A stretch of 64,000 nt of DNA from assembly GCA_022316685.1 (NCBI GenBank), contig JAKJHU010000082.1, positions 3,720,001 through 3,784,000 of the forward strand, written 5' to 3'. Both the position numbers and the translations under genes were made by a program. Shown in pieces: positions 22,701 to 34,700 of the stretch. The notes under the pieces were generated by a model. The model had not been told where the DNA came from. It made no database searches and saw only the letters and a list, made by a program, of their open reading frames with translations. Numbering within the stretch: the stretch's first letter is position 1; each line of letters begins with the position of its first letter. This DNA comes from Progne subis subis. Lineage: Eukaryota; Chordata; Aves; Passeriformes; Hirundinidae.

Positions 22701-25700
22701 CTAGCATGAGTGAGAGACTGCTGGCCTTTTTAAGAATCATGTTGCCTTCAGCCATTTAGGGCAGGACTATATGAGAGTGGTTAAAATGCTGGCAGATACC
22801 AGCACATCTGTTATTCTAATTCATTGCTGTTAAAACAATCAACACTTTCACTCACCTGCCCTGCAAAATGTCCTGTACATTCTGGGTAGCAAGTATTGCT
22901 CACCTGTGGCAGGGGCATGTGGGCAGTTGTGAGCCACATTCTTGTATCCCCCTGTCACAGGATTGTTGTGCATGCTAACACATCATACTGTGTGCATTTG
23001 CATTTACCCATGAGTTAAATGCTGGTGATGACTACAGGCTCTTGTTTCCCAGGGTTTTGGATGCTGCAGCTTGTAAAACGAGATCAGCCCCTTAATGCAG
23101 CCCTGTGCTCAGTACAGCCTGTCAGATTTCTGACTGCAGCTCTGCTTTCAAAGTCTGACGGATTAGGTTTGCAGTTTAGCTTTAAATTGTTCTGAATTCC
23201 AAGTACCATTTATCAGCTTTATTTCCTTTTATGCTCAGTGTTACTTGCTCACTCAGGAAAAAGCAGTTGACGTGGGCAAAAACATAATCTTCTTTAAGTA
23301 GAGCAGGTGGAAGGGCTGTGGAGGTTTATCTGTAGCTACAGTAGCGTTGTTCACCTGATTCTGAGGACACAGCTGCCACAGACTTGGTCTCTCAATACAC
23401 ATTTTCTTTTTTTCCCTGCTCTTTTTTTTTTTTTTTTTTTCCCCTCTGGGTTTGAGTATTAACTTTGGAGGTAATAATTTCAATGGAGGACATGTACAGA
23501 ATGTATGCAATCCAGTCCATCAACTGATTGCAAGGTTATTTGACTGCCACTGTGATTTATTATAATCAGGTGTCATCAGAAAGGAGACAAATTTATCAAC
23601 TGCAGGTTCAAATGATGTGGAGTTTTGGTCTTGTGTTTTTTAGGGGAAGGTGTAGGTGTTTTTGTTTTGTGTGGGGTTTCCTTGTTCTTTGCAAGTGTAT
23701 TTTTCTTCTGAACTCCATCAGCTGCAGTGAGATCATTGCTGGTATCAAGTGACTTATTTACACATAGGCCCAGTAATCAAGCGGAATTATTTCTACTGAC
23801 TTCCATAGCTTGGAATGAGAAAGCATGGGATTTGCAATACAAGGCTATTGCAGGGGAGTAAGAAATACTTCTAAAGCAAATTAATTTAAGATAACACCTA
23901 CCTCTCCACACATGCTTTTGTAAACCTTATTTATATTTGTTGAAAGCCTTATTTTTACACCAACATCACATGAACTGACCTGAGTATGAAGTGCATTAGA
24001 ACTGAAATACCAGCTGACGTCAGGGTCTGTCCGTGGCTGTGATGGAGCTGTTGGGTGCACAGAATTTTAACATGCTTGGTTTCTTCCCCAGGTGCAGCAG
24101 CTGCTGCAGTGATGTCCAGTTCTAAAGTCACCACAGTCCTGAGACCAGCCTCCCAGTTGCCAAATGCAGCCGCAGCCCAGCCAGCAGTTCAGCACATCAT
24201 TCACCAGCCAATCCAGGCAGGTAGCAGCAGGCAGCTCTGCACATCACTGACAGGGCTCCAAACCTTCCTGGCACTCATCTGCGGTGTATAATCTCTAATT
24301 GCCTGTTCACTGGGCTGAAGCTACTGTCAGATCTCTTCCAGGTCTATTTTCTATATTTCCTTCATAGCCTTGGTGGGTTTTAATCTGTCTCCAAAGGCTT
24401 AGAAACTGGGAAGACAATTTCATTCAGACACGCTCGAGTTTTAAAGTCTGAGAAGTCCAGTACAATGTGCTGGTGTTGATTTATTGTTCAATGTATGAAT
24501 TGATGTAGAATTTTTGAAATCTCACTATAATATGCTTCTGTATATCTTGGCTTTTGTATAAGGAGAAGATTGTAGATCTTGTCTTCCTACAGCAGTTCTA
24601 ATGTTCAGCCTTAGGAGAGAGGGCTAAGCAACTTCACACTGTGCCTTCAGTTAGGATCCCAATCATCTTTGACTTCATGTGTGTACTTGGATTGGAATTT
24701 CTTTTCCTTCTGAAGGGAAATGACCTTTGAGGTTTTTCCTAAAGACCCTCTAGACATCCGGTCTTGTTAACTTTGTTGGTTCCTGTGCTGTATGTGTGTT
24801 GAAAACCAGGACAGTTCTGCTCAGGAGTTGCAGATCAATTCAGAATGACTGGAAATGTCTCAGAATGCCAAAACTTAGTGACGAGGTGCAGGGAAGCCAG
24901 TTTTGACCAAGTAATTCTTAGCTGTTCTCTAAACAGAATTTCCTTTCTGAATGTTCTCTGTTTGACGATTTTTTTTTTTTTTTTTTTTAATAGTCTCGTC
25001 CTCCCGTGACAACTTCGAGCACTATTCCTCCTGCAGTGGTGGCAACTGTCTCAGCCACGAGAGCTCAGTCCCCTGTTATCACCACAACAGCAGCGCATGC
25101 CACAGAGTCAACCCTCAGGTAAACCTCCAGTGCTCAGACTTGACAGAAACTGCAGCAAGGGGAAACGTTAATCAGCCAGAGCTGATAACTCTCTGTGTGT
25201 GGGATGATAGAAAAGAGAAATAGTAATGCTTGCACAGTGCAAATCCTTGCAGTTCTGTGAATAAAAATGGGTAAAAGCATGAACTCTTGCTCAGAGAAGG
25301 AAGGATCTTAATGAATCACTTTTGAAGTCCTGCTCCCTGGACGGCAGAGTTTGTGTTGCAGGAACTTGTGGGTACTTGGCCTATATTTTTTAGGAAGACA
25401 CAGTGAAAAGTGATGCATGAATGCTGAAATGAAGTTCCCTTTATGAACTGCTAAGAGTTACGATAAGACTGCCCTCCTGGCTGGGTACGTAGGGCAGATG
25501 AGGACAGAACAGTGTACCTCAAATTCCTTATGTCGCTTTGCCGTGTGATTGCCAGCGGCGCTGCTGTCACTGGGGAAGAGACTGAGGCCTGGGGTGTGTC
25601 CCTGTGTTGTATGTTCCATATTCAGTATCGCTGTGGTTATCCTGATGGTTGCCTTTGTTCCCCTGCAGTCGCCCCACGCTGTCCATCCAGCAGCACGCCC

Positions 25701-28700
25701 CCTCTGCAGCCATCAGCATCCAGCGGCCGGCGCAGCCGCGGGACACGGCCACGCGCATCACGCTGCCCTCACACCCAGCCATAGGCACACAGAAACCACA
25801 GCTCCACACCATGGCTCAGGTAAGCTGCAAAAAACCCTCCTGCTGCTTCTGGACGTCTCTTTTGGCTATAGCTTGCGGGCTAAGGTTAAATTTTGGAGAA
25901 GAGTTAGTATGAAATTAATGTTCCGTACGGTCAGTGCACGGTGATTCCATGCTAAGTATAGACTTTAAATGTAGTAGTTCCCTAACTTTAAGAATTTCTT
26001 TTCATAGAAAACCATTTTCAGTACTGGTACTCCAGTGGCAGCAGCAACTGTGGCACCTATTTTGGCAACTAATACCATTGCTTCAGCAACCACAGCTGGT
26101 GAGTATTCATAATGCTGTTGTGGGAGCATCGTGAGGGGTGGGGTTTGTTGCTTTTTGTTGGCTTTCTACTTTGAATTTAGAACCCAGTCATTTTTGAGTA
26201 AATCTCTTTTCATGATAAAAAACCTGTATTTGGAGGTATATGAGCAGGCTTCAGGAGAGAAATTACTGAGTTCTTCGGGGAGGTTGTCTGGTTTGGGGGT
26301 TTTTCCCCCTTTGGGACGTAGATGCAGTGGCATGGTAGGGCTCCAGAGAAAGATCTCCTGGTAAGTTTGATTTTTCCCTTCAGGTTCAGTATCTCACACT
26401 CAAGCGCCTACAAGCACCATCGTTACCATGACAATGCCCTCACATTCTTCCCATGCTACAGCTGTCACAACCTCAAACATCCCAGTTGGTGAGTGATTTC
26501 AGTTCTCAGGAAAGGGTGTAACTGATGCTTTGATTTTTCTCTGTATGTTGGAAGTGTTTGTGCATGTTAGCAAATTGAGGAGGGAAAGAAAATCAGTTCA
26601 AGCTGGGAGAAACCAATTAATAGGTCTGCTGTTCTATTTTTTTTTTAATACCAGGAAGAAATAGATGTTCTAGGATGAGCAGGTAATAAAATGGCTCATG
26701 TACTTTCTCTGTTGAGAAATTTTTAGACAAACTTGGGCCTTTTGGCATTTCAAAACCTGCATTGGATACTCTTAAAAGTTTTAACTGCTTGGTGATAAAT
26801 TAACTAAGAAAGCCATAGTCTTCTAAGTTACTTCATGGGCTTCTTGAAGTGTTAGGTGTAGCCTAGCTGGATTTGATTAGTGTGCTCACTTGAACATAAA
26901 ACACCAAGGCCTAAAGGTGACAACTGTATTTGCCTGGATATGAAATGTGCCTGATATGTTTCCTACAGAACTGCATAAGTTTCCTTTTGTTTCTCTGTTT
27001 TCCTCCTGACCTCCTTGTTCTTTTGAAATCTTGTAATCTCTTCTCCAACCATAGATTTCCAAGGAGTGAAATTGTATCTCATCCATAAATGTTTTTTGTA
27101 AAGCTTTTGTTTTTTTCCTTTTCGCGGCCTCTGTCCACAGACACTTGTCTGCCTTGGTCTCATTTCCCATGATCTCCGCTTTCAAAACTCAGATAACTTG
27201 TTCTTGACATCAGAATGGTTTGGGCTGATCCTAAAAAAAATAACTTAATTTGAGCACTGAAGTGACTTTGTTAGCAAGTATAATTTATATATGTATTTAG
27301 AATATCCATTCTGATACAAATTGATGAGAAATACTCTGTTCTCCTTTTTCTTTTGGCCTATTGTGGATAGGAAATCTTCTGTGGATGGGGTGGGTTGTTT
27401 TGGCTTGAGAGGGAAGGGAGTAGTGCTGGTTGTTTTGTTTGCCAAGGTTATTGATTTGGCCTTTGCAGTGTTTACTGGCCTCTCCTTTGACTGTCAGTTG
27501 ATGACATGTTTGTCTTTATGCAGCTAAGGTGGTTCCCCAGCAAATCACACACACTTCTCCCCGGATCCAGTCTGATTACACAGCAGAGAGGAGTAACCTC
27601 ATACCCCTGTCCAGCCACAGGGCATCTCCAAACCCAGTAGCCATGGAAACCAGAAATGACAACAGGTGGGCAGAACTAACAGCTCCATCAGCGAGACTGT
27701 GTGAGCAGGGTTTGAGTGCCCTGCTGCTTTTCTGCATCCCGCTGTGGCGGAACTAACATTGTAAAAACTGGGGGGAGGGGGGATGGGATTTGGGAGTTTT
27801 GAATCAATTATGATAGCTTATGAGAGATGAGACTGGAAAGCGCAGGGAGTGCTGAAGGGCAGGGTTGAAGGTGAGCTGTTGAACTCACGTGTGTGTAACA
27901 TTTGCTCTCTTTGATGCCCGTAGGCAGTCGGTGCCTGTCCAGTTCCAGTATTTCTTACCCACCTACCCTCCCTCTGCCTACCCTCTGACTGCCCACACCT
28001 ACACCCCCATCACCAGCTCCGTGTCCACCATCCGCCAGTATCCAGGTAAGAGCAGCCTCGGGGGCTTTGTTGAGCTTTTACCTTATGGATGTGCTTTAGT
28101 GATGGAAGGAGCTAAAAGGGTTAACTCTGACAATTAGTCGCAAAAAGTCTCTGATAATTTGTTGGCAGAGGGGAAGACTCGTGGACAAGGGGTGCTGAAC
28201 TACTTCAGAGCCTACTAAATCCAGCTAATAACAGTTTTCTCAGGAGTTTCATTTTTGATATCCCAAGGGTTGTGGGTCTATAAGTAAAAGTTTTGAGTCT
28301 ACAAATCAAAACAGTTTGGCTCCTCCAAACCAAGCCAACTCTTTGACGCATCTTCATTCCCTGGTGTTCTGAAAAGCTCTTTTAATATCTTTTCACGTGA
28401 ATGTACAGTTTGAGAGAGAAACCTGGACCAAAAAGGGAAAAACTAATTTGCACTGCACACTTGCATTAGTGTTCTGTTTAGAAAAAGGGAGCAATTCATG
28501 CATTTGAACTGTCACAATAATTTGCAGTCAAAAAAATGATGTGCAACCCAAACTTATGTCATTCTGTGACAAAATTTGGAATGTCTTTACCTTGCTGGGT
28601 CATTTAGGGCTGTTCTCTATAATGTGATAATTTCCACTATCCAGACTGCAAGAAGATGCACAATGTGGATTTTCATGGCATATCTGTGTCTGCTGGCAGC

Positions 28701-31700
28701 CTGTTACCTGTGAGCAGTGCAGAGGAAATTCAGGACTGGGAGGTGGCAAAGCCCATTTGTTGAATGGGAAAGTGTAGAATCATAGGGTTCTTTAGGTTGA
28801 GAAAGACCTTTAAGATCATCAAATCCAACCATTAATCCAGCACTCCTAAGGCCACCACTAAACCATTTTCCCAAGTGACACATCCACATGTCTTTTAAAT
28901 ACTGCCAGGGATGGGAATTCTGCCATTTCCCTGAGCAGCCTGTGCCAGGGCTTAACAACACATTATGTGAAGAATTTTCTCCTAATATCCAATGTAAACC
29001 TTCCCTGAGAGAACATAATTGCACACAGCCAAGGGTTCCAGTTCTGGAGGCATGCTGGGGTGGTGGTAGGCTAATGGCTGTTTGTATAAATGCAGATGTA
29101 TGTTCTTCATCAGGAGCTTATTGACAGAGACATTTTACTTGTTAAATTGGCTTGAAGAATCCATGGAAGGTATTAATTATGGCAACTTAGAGCACTCAGG
29201 GTATGAGGAGGGAGGTACACCTATGCTGAGCACAGCTGGGTGAGGGTACAGAGGAGACTTTTTAAAGATCACTGAGATAAGGAGAGTTAATTGCAGAATG
29301 TTGGCTTTGGTTTTCCAAATGCTGGTTGTGTTTTACTTAGTATCCTAAAAGGATTTTGTTGGATAGAAAGTTTTGCAACAACAGTGTTATTACAAGAGAT
29401 TAAATGTGCCACACTTTATACAGAGCCATTTTCAGGGACCTGGTTTCAGTTTTTGACGCCTGTTTTTAGAGTGTCTTGTCAGCACAAGAACTTGATGGAA
29501 ATCCTGTGACAATGATAAAACCAGCTTGTTCTGCATTGTTAGCAAGCAAGACCATTGTTGGCAGGTTCACACTTGCATTCTGTGTGTAGCTGCAGAAATC
29601 CTGGTGCAGCTCTGCAGAGCCTGGAAGTCTGGAGATCCAGGGTCTGCAAATGGTCCAACAGTAGTATTTAAGTGCTGCATGGCAGAACTGTAATACACTG
29701 TATAATGGATCTGAAAAGGTGGAATCAGCTGTTTAGAGCTGTGAATTTATTTAAATGAATTGAGCTACTTAGAGAAGGTGTATTGTTGGGAACATTGTTC
29801 TGCCACTAAAAGATAATTGTGTTCATTTGAGCTGTGGAATCCAACCTATAACTGTGAGCTCTGTTCTGAAGCCAGATAAAGTTGTGTTCAACTTCAGAGC
29901 ACAAGAAATTACTTGGGTTTCTGATTACTTTTAATCTATTTTTTTGAGCAGGAAAAAATGCCAAGTGTTGGTACTTACAAGAATTGTAAAATAAGATCGT
30001 GAACAAAAATAGAGCACAGCATTCTGAGCCTGCAATGTGAGTCTCTCTGAAAGCAGAGTTAAACTGATCTTTTCTCTCTTCCTCCAATTTGAAACAAAAA
30101 ATGGAATGAAAATCAACAGCAATTGATTAATTCCTCTGGCAGACAATCTTCTCTACTCTCATATTTACCACTGCAACAAGCAGACTGGCAAATTAATTTT
30201 TCAAAGCAAAAAAAAAAAAAGTCTTTCAAAAGTTAGAATTTGAGGCAGAGGCGGTAGGGGAAGCCGAGGTGACCTGCTGGTGAGGTGTCTGTGTTGCTCC
30301 AGTTTCAGCCCAGGCGCCCAACTCGGCCATCACAGCTCAGACCGGGGTGGGAGTGGCCTCCACCGTGCACCTGAACCCCATGCAGCTGATGACGGTCGAT
30401 GCATCTCACGCCCGCCACATCCAGGGCATCCAGCCAGCGCCCATCAGCGCCCAGGGCATCCAGCCAGCGCCCATCAGCGCCCAGGGCATCCAGCCGGCGC
30501 CCATTGGCACCCAAGGACTGCACCCTGCTGCACCCATGGGCGCCCAGGGGCTGCAGCCAGCGCCCATCGGTGCCCAGCAGCCACCGGGGGACACCTAAGA
30601 CCTCAGGTAAGAGCAACCAGCCTCACTTCAGAGCGAGGCAGAGCAGCTGAGCGGCTTGTCCTGCACATTTGGCTCTAATTGATGATGTTGTTACAGTCTT
30701 TGCAGTCCAGAGGTGGACACTGATACACCCCTGCACATATTCTCCCAGCAAATACCTGCTGCGTGTTTCTGAGCTGGTTTATTTTTAAAGTGTGCTAGGT
30801 GGAGTGTGTGGGATGGATTGGATTTGCTTCAGTGGAAAAGCCTGGTAGTGCCTGAGCTTAAACAAATGCTTCCAGTAAGGCCTTGTAGGAAAAGTAATTT
30901 ACAAGTGAGCAAAGTTCACCAGCCGTGCATTAGATCCCAGGAGCAATTAGAATACAGCCAGGCACCTTCTGCTGTTGATAACCTGATCTTGAGCTGTGAA
31001 ACCATCTTTCATTATAAATGATTGGTCTGATGAAGCCCCAACAACTTACTGGAGGAATGGGATATGGCATCCAGCTGTTGCACAGCTGGCAGGCACTGCA
31101 CAGTGACTTCCTGGCTGTCCACATGCTCTGCATCCCTCCGTTGACCAAGCAGGCTCTGGCAGAAGGTCAGAATGCAAACACAGCTGATGTGGCTTACATA
31201 CAAGTGGCATGTGTGGCCACATGGGCTCTACCAGAAGCATTGTTCTGTTGACCCAATTGTGTTGTGATCTCCCTAGTGATTTCTGCATGTTCCTTGCCTT
31301 CTGGAAAAGATTATTTCCCTAGAAGCAGTTGTTAGGCAGGAGGTAGTTTCTCTCTTCCCTGCGGAAGGTTCGGTGATCAGATTGCTCATGGCAAAGGTAC
31401 TGCTTACAAAGGAGTCTGAAAACACTGCAGTTAGGGACTGAGGGACTCAGAGAATGGACAACATATGCTCTGCAGACACCTGCTTTGTCATCACATTCCG
31501 TTAAGTAACCGCTGCTTTCCGCTCTCTCTCTGTTTTCATCTCTGCTGTGTCCGTGTCCATCCTCCCCAGCAGTAGTCTTGGCAGATGGAGCCACCATTGT
31601 AGCCAATCCTATTAGCAACACGTTCAACACTGCTTCTGCAGCAACTACAGTTGTGCAAACCCACAACCAGAGTGCCAGTGCCAGTGCTCCAGCCCAGGGC

Positions 31701-34700
31701 TCCTCTCCACGCCCGAGCATCCTTCGCAAGAAACCAGCCACGGACGGGTGAGTAGAGCTGGAGGTGACACGTGGGTGACACTTGGTGCAATCCAGCCCAG
31801 CCAAACGGAATCATTTCAGCGGAGATAAGGAATACTCTAGCAGATTATTTGGTCAGCAATGGTTGCAAGTAACCTGCTGATCAGTGAAACAGTTCTTTTC
31901 CTCCCCCAGGGCAGGATTTAGTTTTCTGTAGTGTCAGTTATGAAATGAGAAGAAGGATGGTTTGTCTCTTAGGTCTTGAAAGTGACCTTTTGAGGGAAAG
32001 TGGATTTGAGGCTTACTTGCTTAGTGTGATAAGAAGAAAGAGTTCATAGTCTACTAAAATTAGAATTGGGTGCTTTGTCTTCAGTGCTTTTCTTGGAAGA
32101 ATATGTGGATGAGTGGAAAGGATAGGATTAGTACCCTGCTGTGAAATCTGATTAGGAAAAAGGGAGGGAGTAACTTAAACTTAAAATATTTTATGTTGCC
32201 TGTCTATTTTTAAGTGCCTTAATAAAGAGGCAAGAGACAGCTTTAGAATTAACAATGCATTTCCTCTCAGCTAGCAACTGAAAACGTTTGTAACTAACGT
32301 GTCCTGTGAAATTAAAATTGCATATTTTTTATGTGGGTGGAAACCTTTTTTAAGGCAGAGAAGCTGCAGGCTGTAAAACTGAAAGAGAAGTTAAAGAGTC
32401 AGGCAGATCACTAAAGACTGTTTCCATTTGAGATGTTGATTATTTTGGACAGCAATTTGACTTTCAGTCCCACAGGAGACTAAATAGTCTCTAAAATACC
32501 TTAATCAGCCTTATCATCCTAATATCCACACTCAGGCCTTGAGGTCCTGGGGTCAGGCTCTGACAGTCAGTTCCAGCTAAAGGGAGCAGATGCCCCTCTG
32601 AGCACTGTTAAGTTCCAGATGATTTGCTCAGTCTTGAAGCAGGAGTGCTGGACAGCGGCATGGCCAGACCCCTTTGTCCACTGCTGGAGCCTGGCAGTTG
32701 CAGCAGTGTTCTCACTGATGGGCTGAAAGTAAAGCTGGCATTCTTGGAGAAGCCCTAAATTGGGTGAGACTAGGCCAGAGCAACTAATCTTTTAGTCTAA
32801 AAGAAAACAAAATGGTCAATTTGAAAAGTAAAATGGGACTCCTTGTGTAGCGAATTGATTACACTGAAGACAGAGGGCAGCCATAACTCCTGTCCTGGTT
32901 TGTGTAAGAGAGCTGATTTCTTTGCTTTTAGGGGTGTTTGTCTTTGCAGCAGGGAGGTGGGGATCCTAGATTTGTCTGTCTCTTTCAGGCTGGCAGTCCG
33001 GAAAAGCTTAATTCCCCCTCAGCCACCTGAAGTGGCCAGCACACGTGTGGAGAGCACTATGAGAAGCACGTCTGGATCACCAAGGCCTGCTGGGTAAGAC
33101 TTCAGGAAACAGCCAACTGCAGCATAATAGTTTCATTATCTTTGTCTAAATTGTGTTCTTAGGCTGTTGGAGCATTTTTCTTTCTTTTGCGAAACAATCT
33201 ATTTTGAATTTGTGACAAACTCAAACAGCCTTGACAAGTTCTGCTGTTTGTGAAGCTGAGGAAATTACCTTTAAAAGCTGTGATGATGAGTTTTCATAGA
33301 AACAAACAAAAACCCTCTGCTATTGTAAATGGAGATAGCCCTCAGAACTTTTTTCTATACTACTTGAAAATTAATGCTGAGGAAACATAAATGCAACTTC
33401 TGCCCTGCTTCATTTTAGTTCAGTGGCTTTAGAATTTGTTGTTTTATAACTGTAAGCCACAGTGGGAGCTCCTGCAGGGGATGGAGCCAGTACGATTTTG
33501 GCTAAAAGTTCCTCTTGGCTGCATTTCAAAACTGTTTTGATCCTTTTACAAATATTTTGAAGTTACCTGGAATTAGTCGTGAGATTTGTTTGTCACGGTG
33601 AATGGAAAAAAGTAGTACCTGTAATCAATACAAAAGTTTAGAAAGGGAGAGGAGGAGGAAATATAACTGAGATTAAGTCTTCTCCTGTTCTTAAACACTT
33701 AACTGAGCCATGTGGGTGCAGGAAAAACTGGATAGCCTGACTCCAGTTTGGCACTTTTGTGCTGGGTGCTCACAACCGAGATAGAGCTCACTTCGCTTCG
33801 CTTCGCTTTTGTCTGTGCTGCAGCGGCAAGCCAAAGCCTGAAATCCACGTGTCCATGGCCACTCCTGTCCCTGTGTCTATGGAGGCCGTGTGTAACCAGG
33901 CAGGAGAGCAGCCCACCATCACCGTGCCCCCGAGCTCCCAGCAGCCTCCCTCTGCCATTCCGACCATCATTGCGGCCGCCAGCCCCACCTCGCAGCCCAC
34001 GGCAGCGCTCTCCACCGTGCCGGGAGCTGTGCCCGCCGCGCCGCCGACTTCCACCACCATCGTGGCAGCGCCGGCTCCTCCATCCACCATGAGCGGGGCC
34101 CTGTCAGCGGTGCTGGGCCCTGTGGTACCAGAGATCAAAATCAAGGAGGAAATGGAGCCTATGGACATCATGCGGCCCGTGTCTGGTAGGTGGCTGGGAA
34201 TCATCAGGTTGATTTTTTTGGGTGGTGGTTTGGTTTTTTGTTTTTTTTTTTTTTGGTTTTGAGATGATAGAGGAATTAGGAGGATTTTGACAGTTTCTTC
34301 TTGAAAATGAAAGGACATCTCTTCCAGGAGTAGCATAGAACACCAAGAGTTCCATATGCTTTATAAAGATCTTTTTTGCTTTTTTCCTAATGTGCCATGA
34401 AATCACTTCTTATTGTGGCTGCTTTGTTCATGTTCAAATGATCCAACTCCAAAGAGTCTGTGGGAATTCCTTGCCTAAAATGCGCATGCTCAGCAGTGGT
34501 ACCGACATATTATGGAACAGCTCAGTTAAATTCAGTTTGTTTACAAATCCTACTGTTTAAGTCCAGTGGCCTTTCTTGTATGTGAGGAATTCATGGCCAG
34601 AGTAGGACTTCCTAGGGCTCTTACAGGATCCATGCATATTTTTCTCTAGAACTTTTCAAAATGTTCATTATATTGCCATACTTATCCACCTTGGCCATTG

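Noticed and set aside
24217..24222. GT donor at 24221 for SAP130 exon 6
   Set aside because: It would add four bases and break the conserved frame into S-R-P-P-V-T-T. The GC donor is preferred.
31018..31251. A 78-codon plus-strand ATG-less frame in the SAP130 intron after exon 13
   Set aside because: Tested as a possible exon that might repair the frameshift. It has no clear flanking splice sites and no similarity to SAP130.
31319..31804. A 161-codon minus-strand frame opposite SAP130 exon 14
   Set aside because: Shadow of the coding exon plus intron. The sense frame is clearly conserved SAP130.
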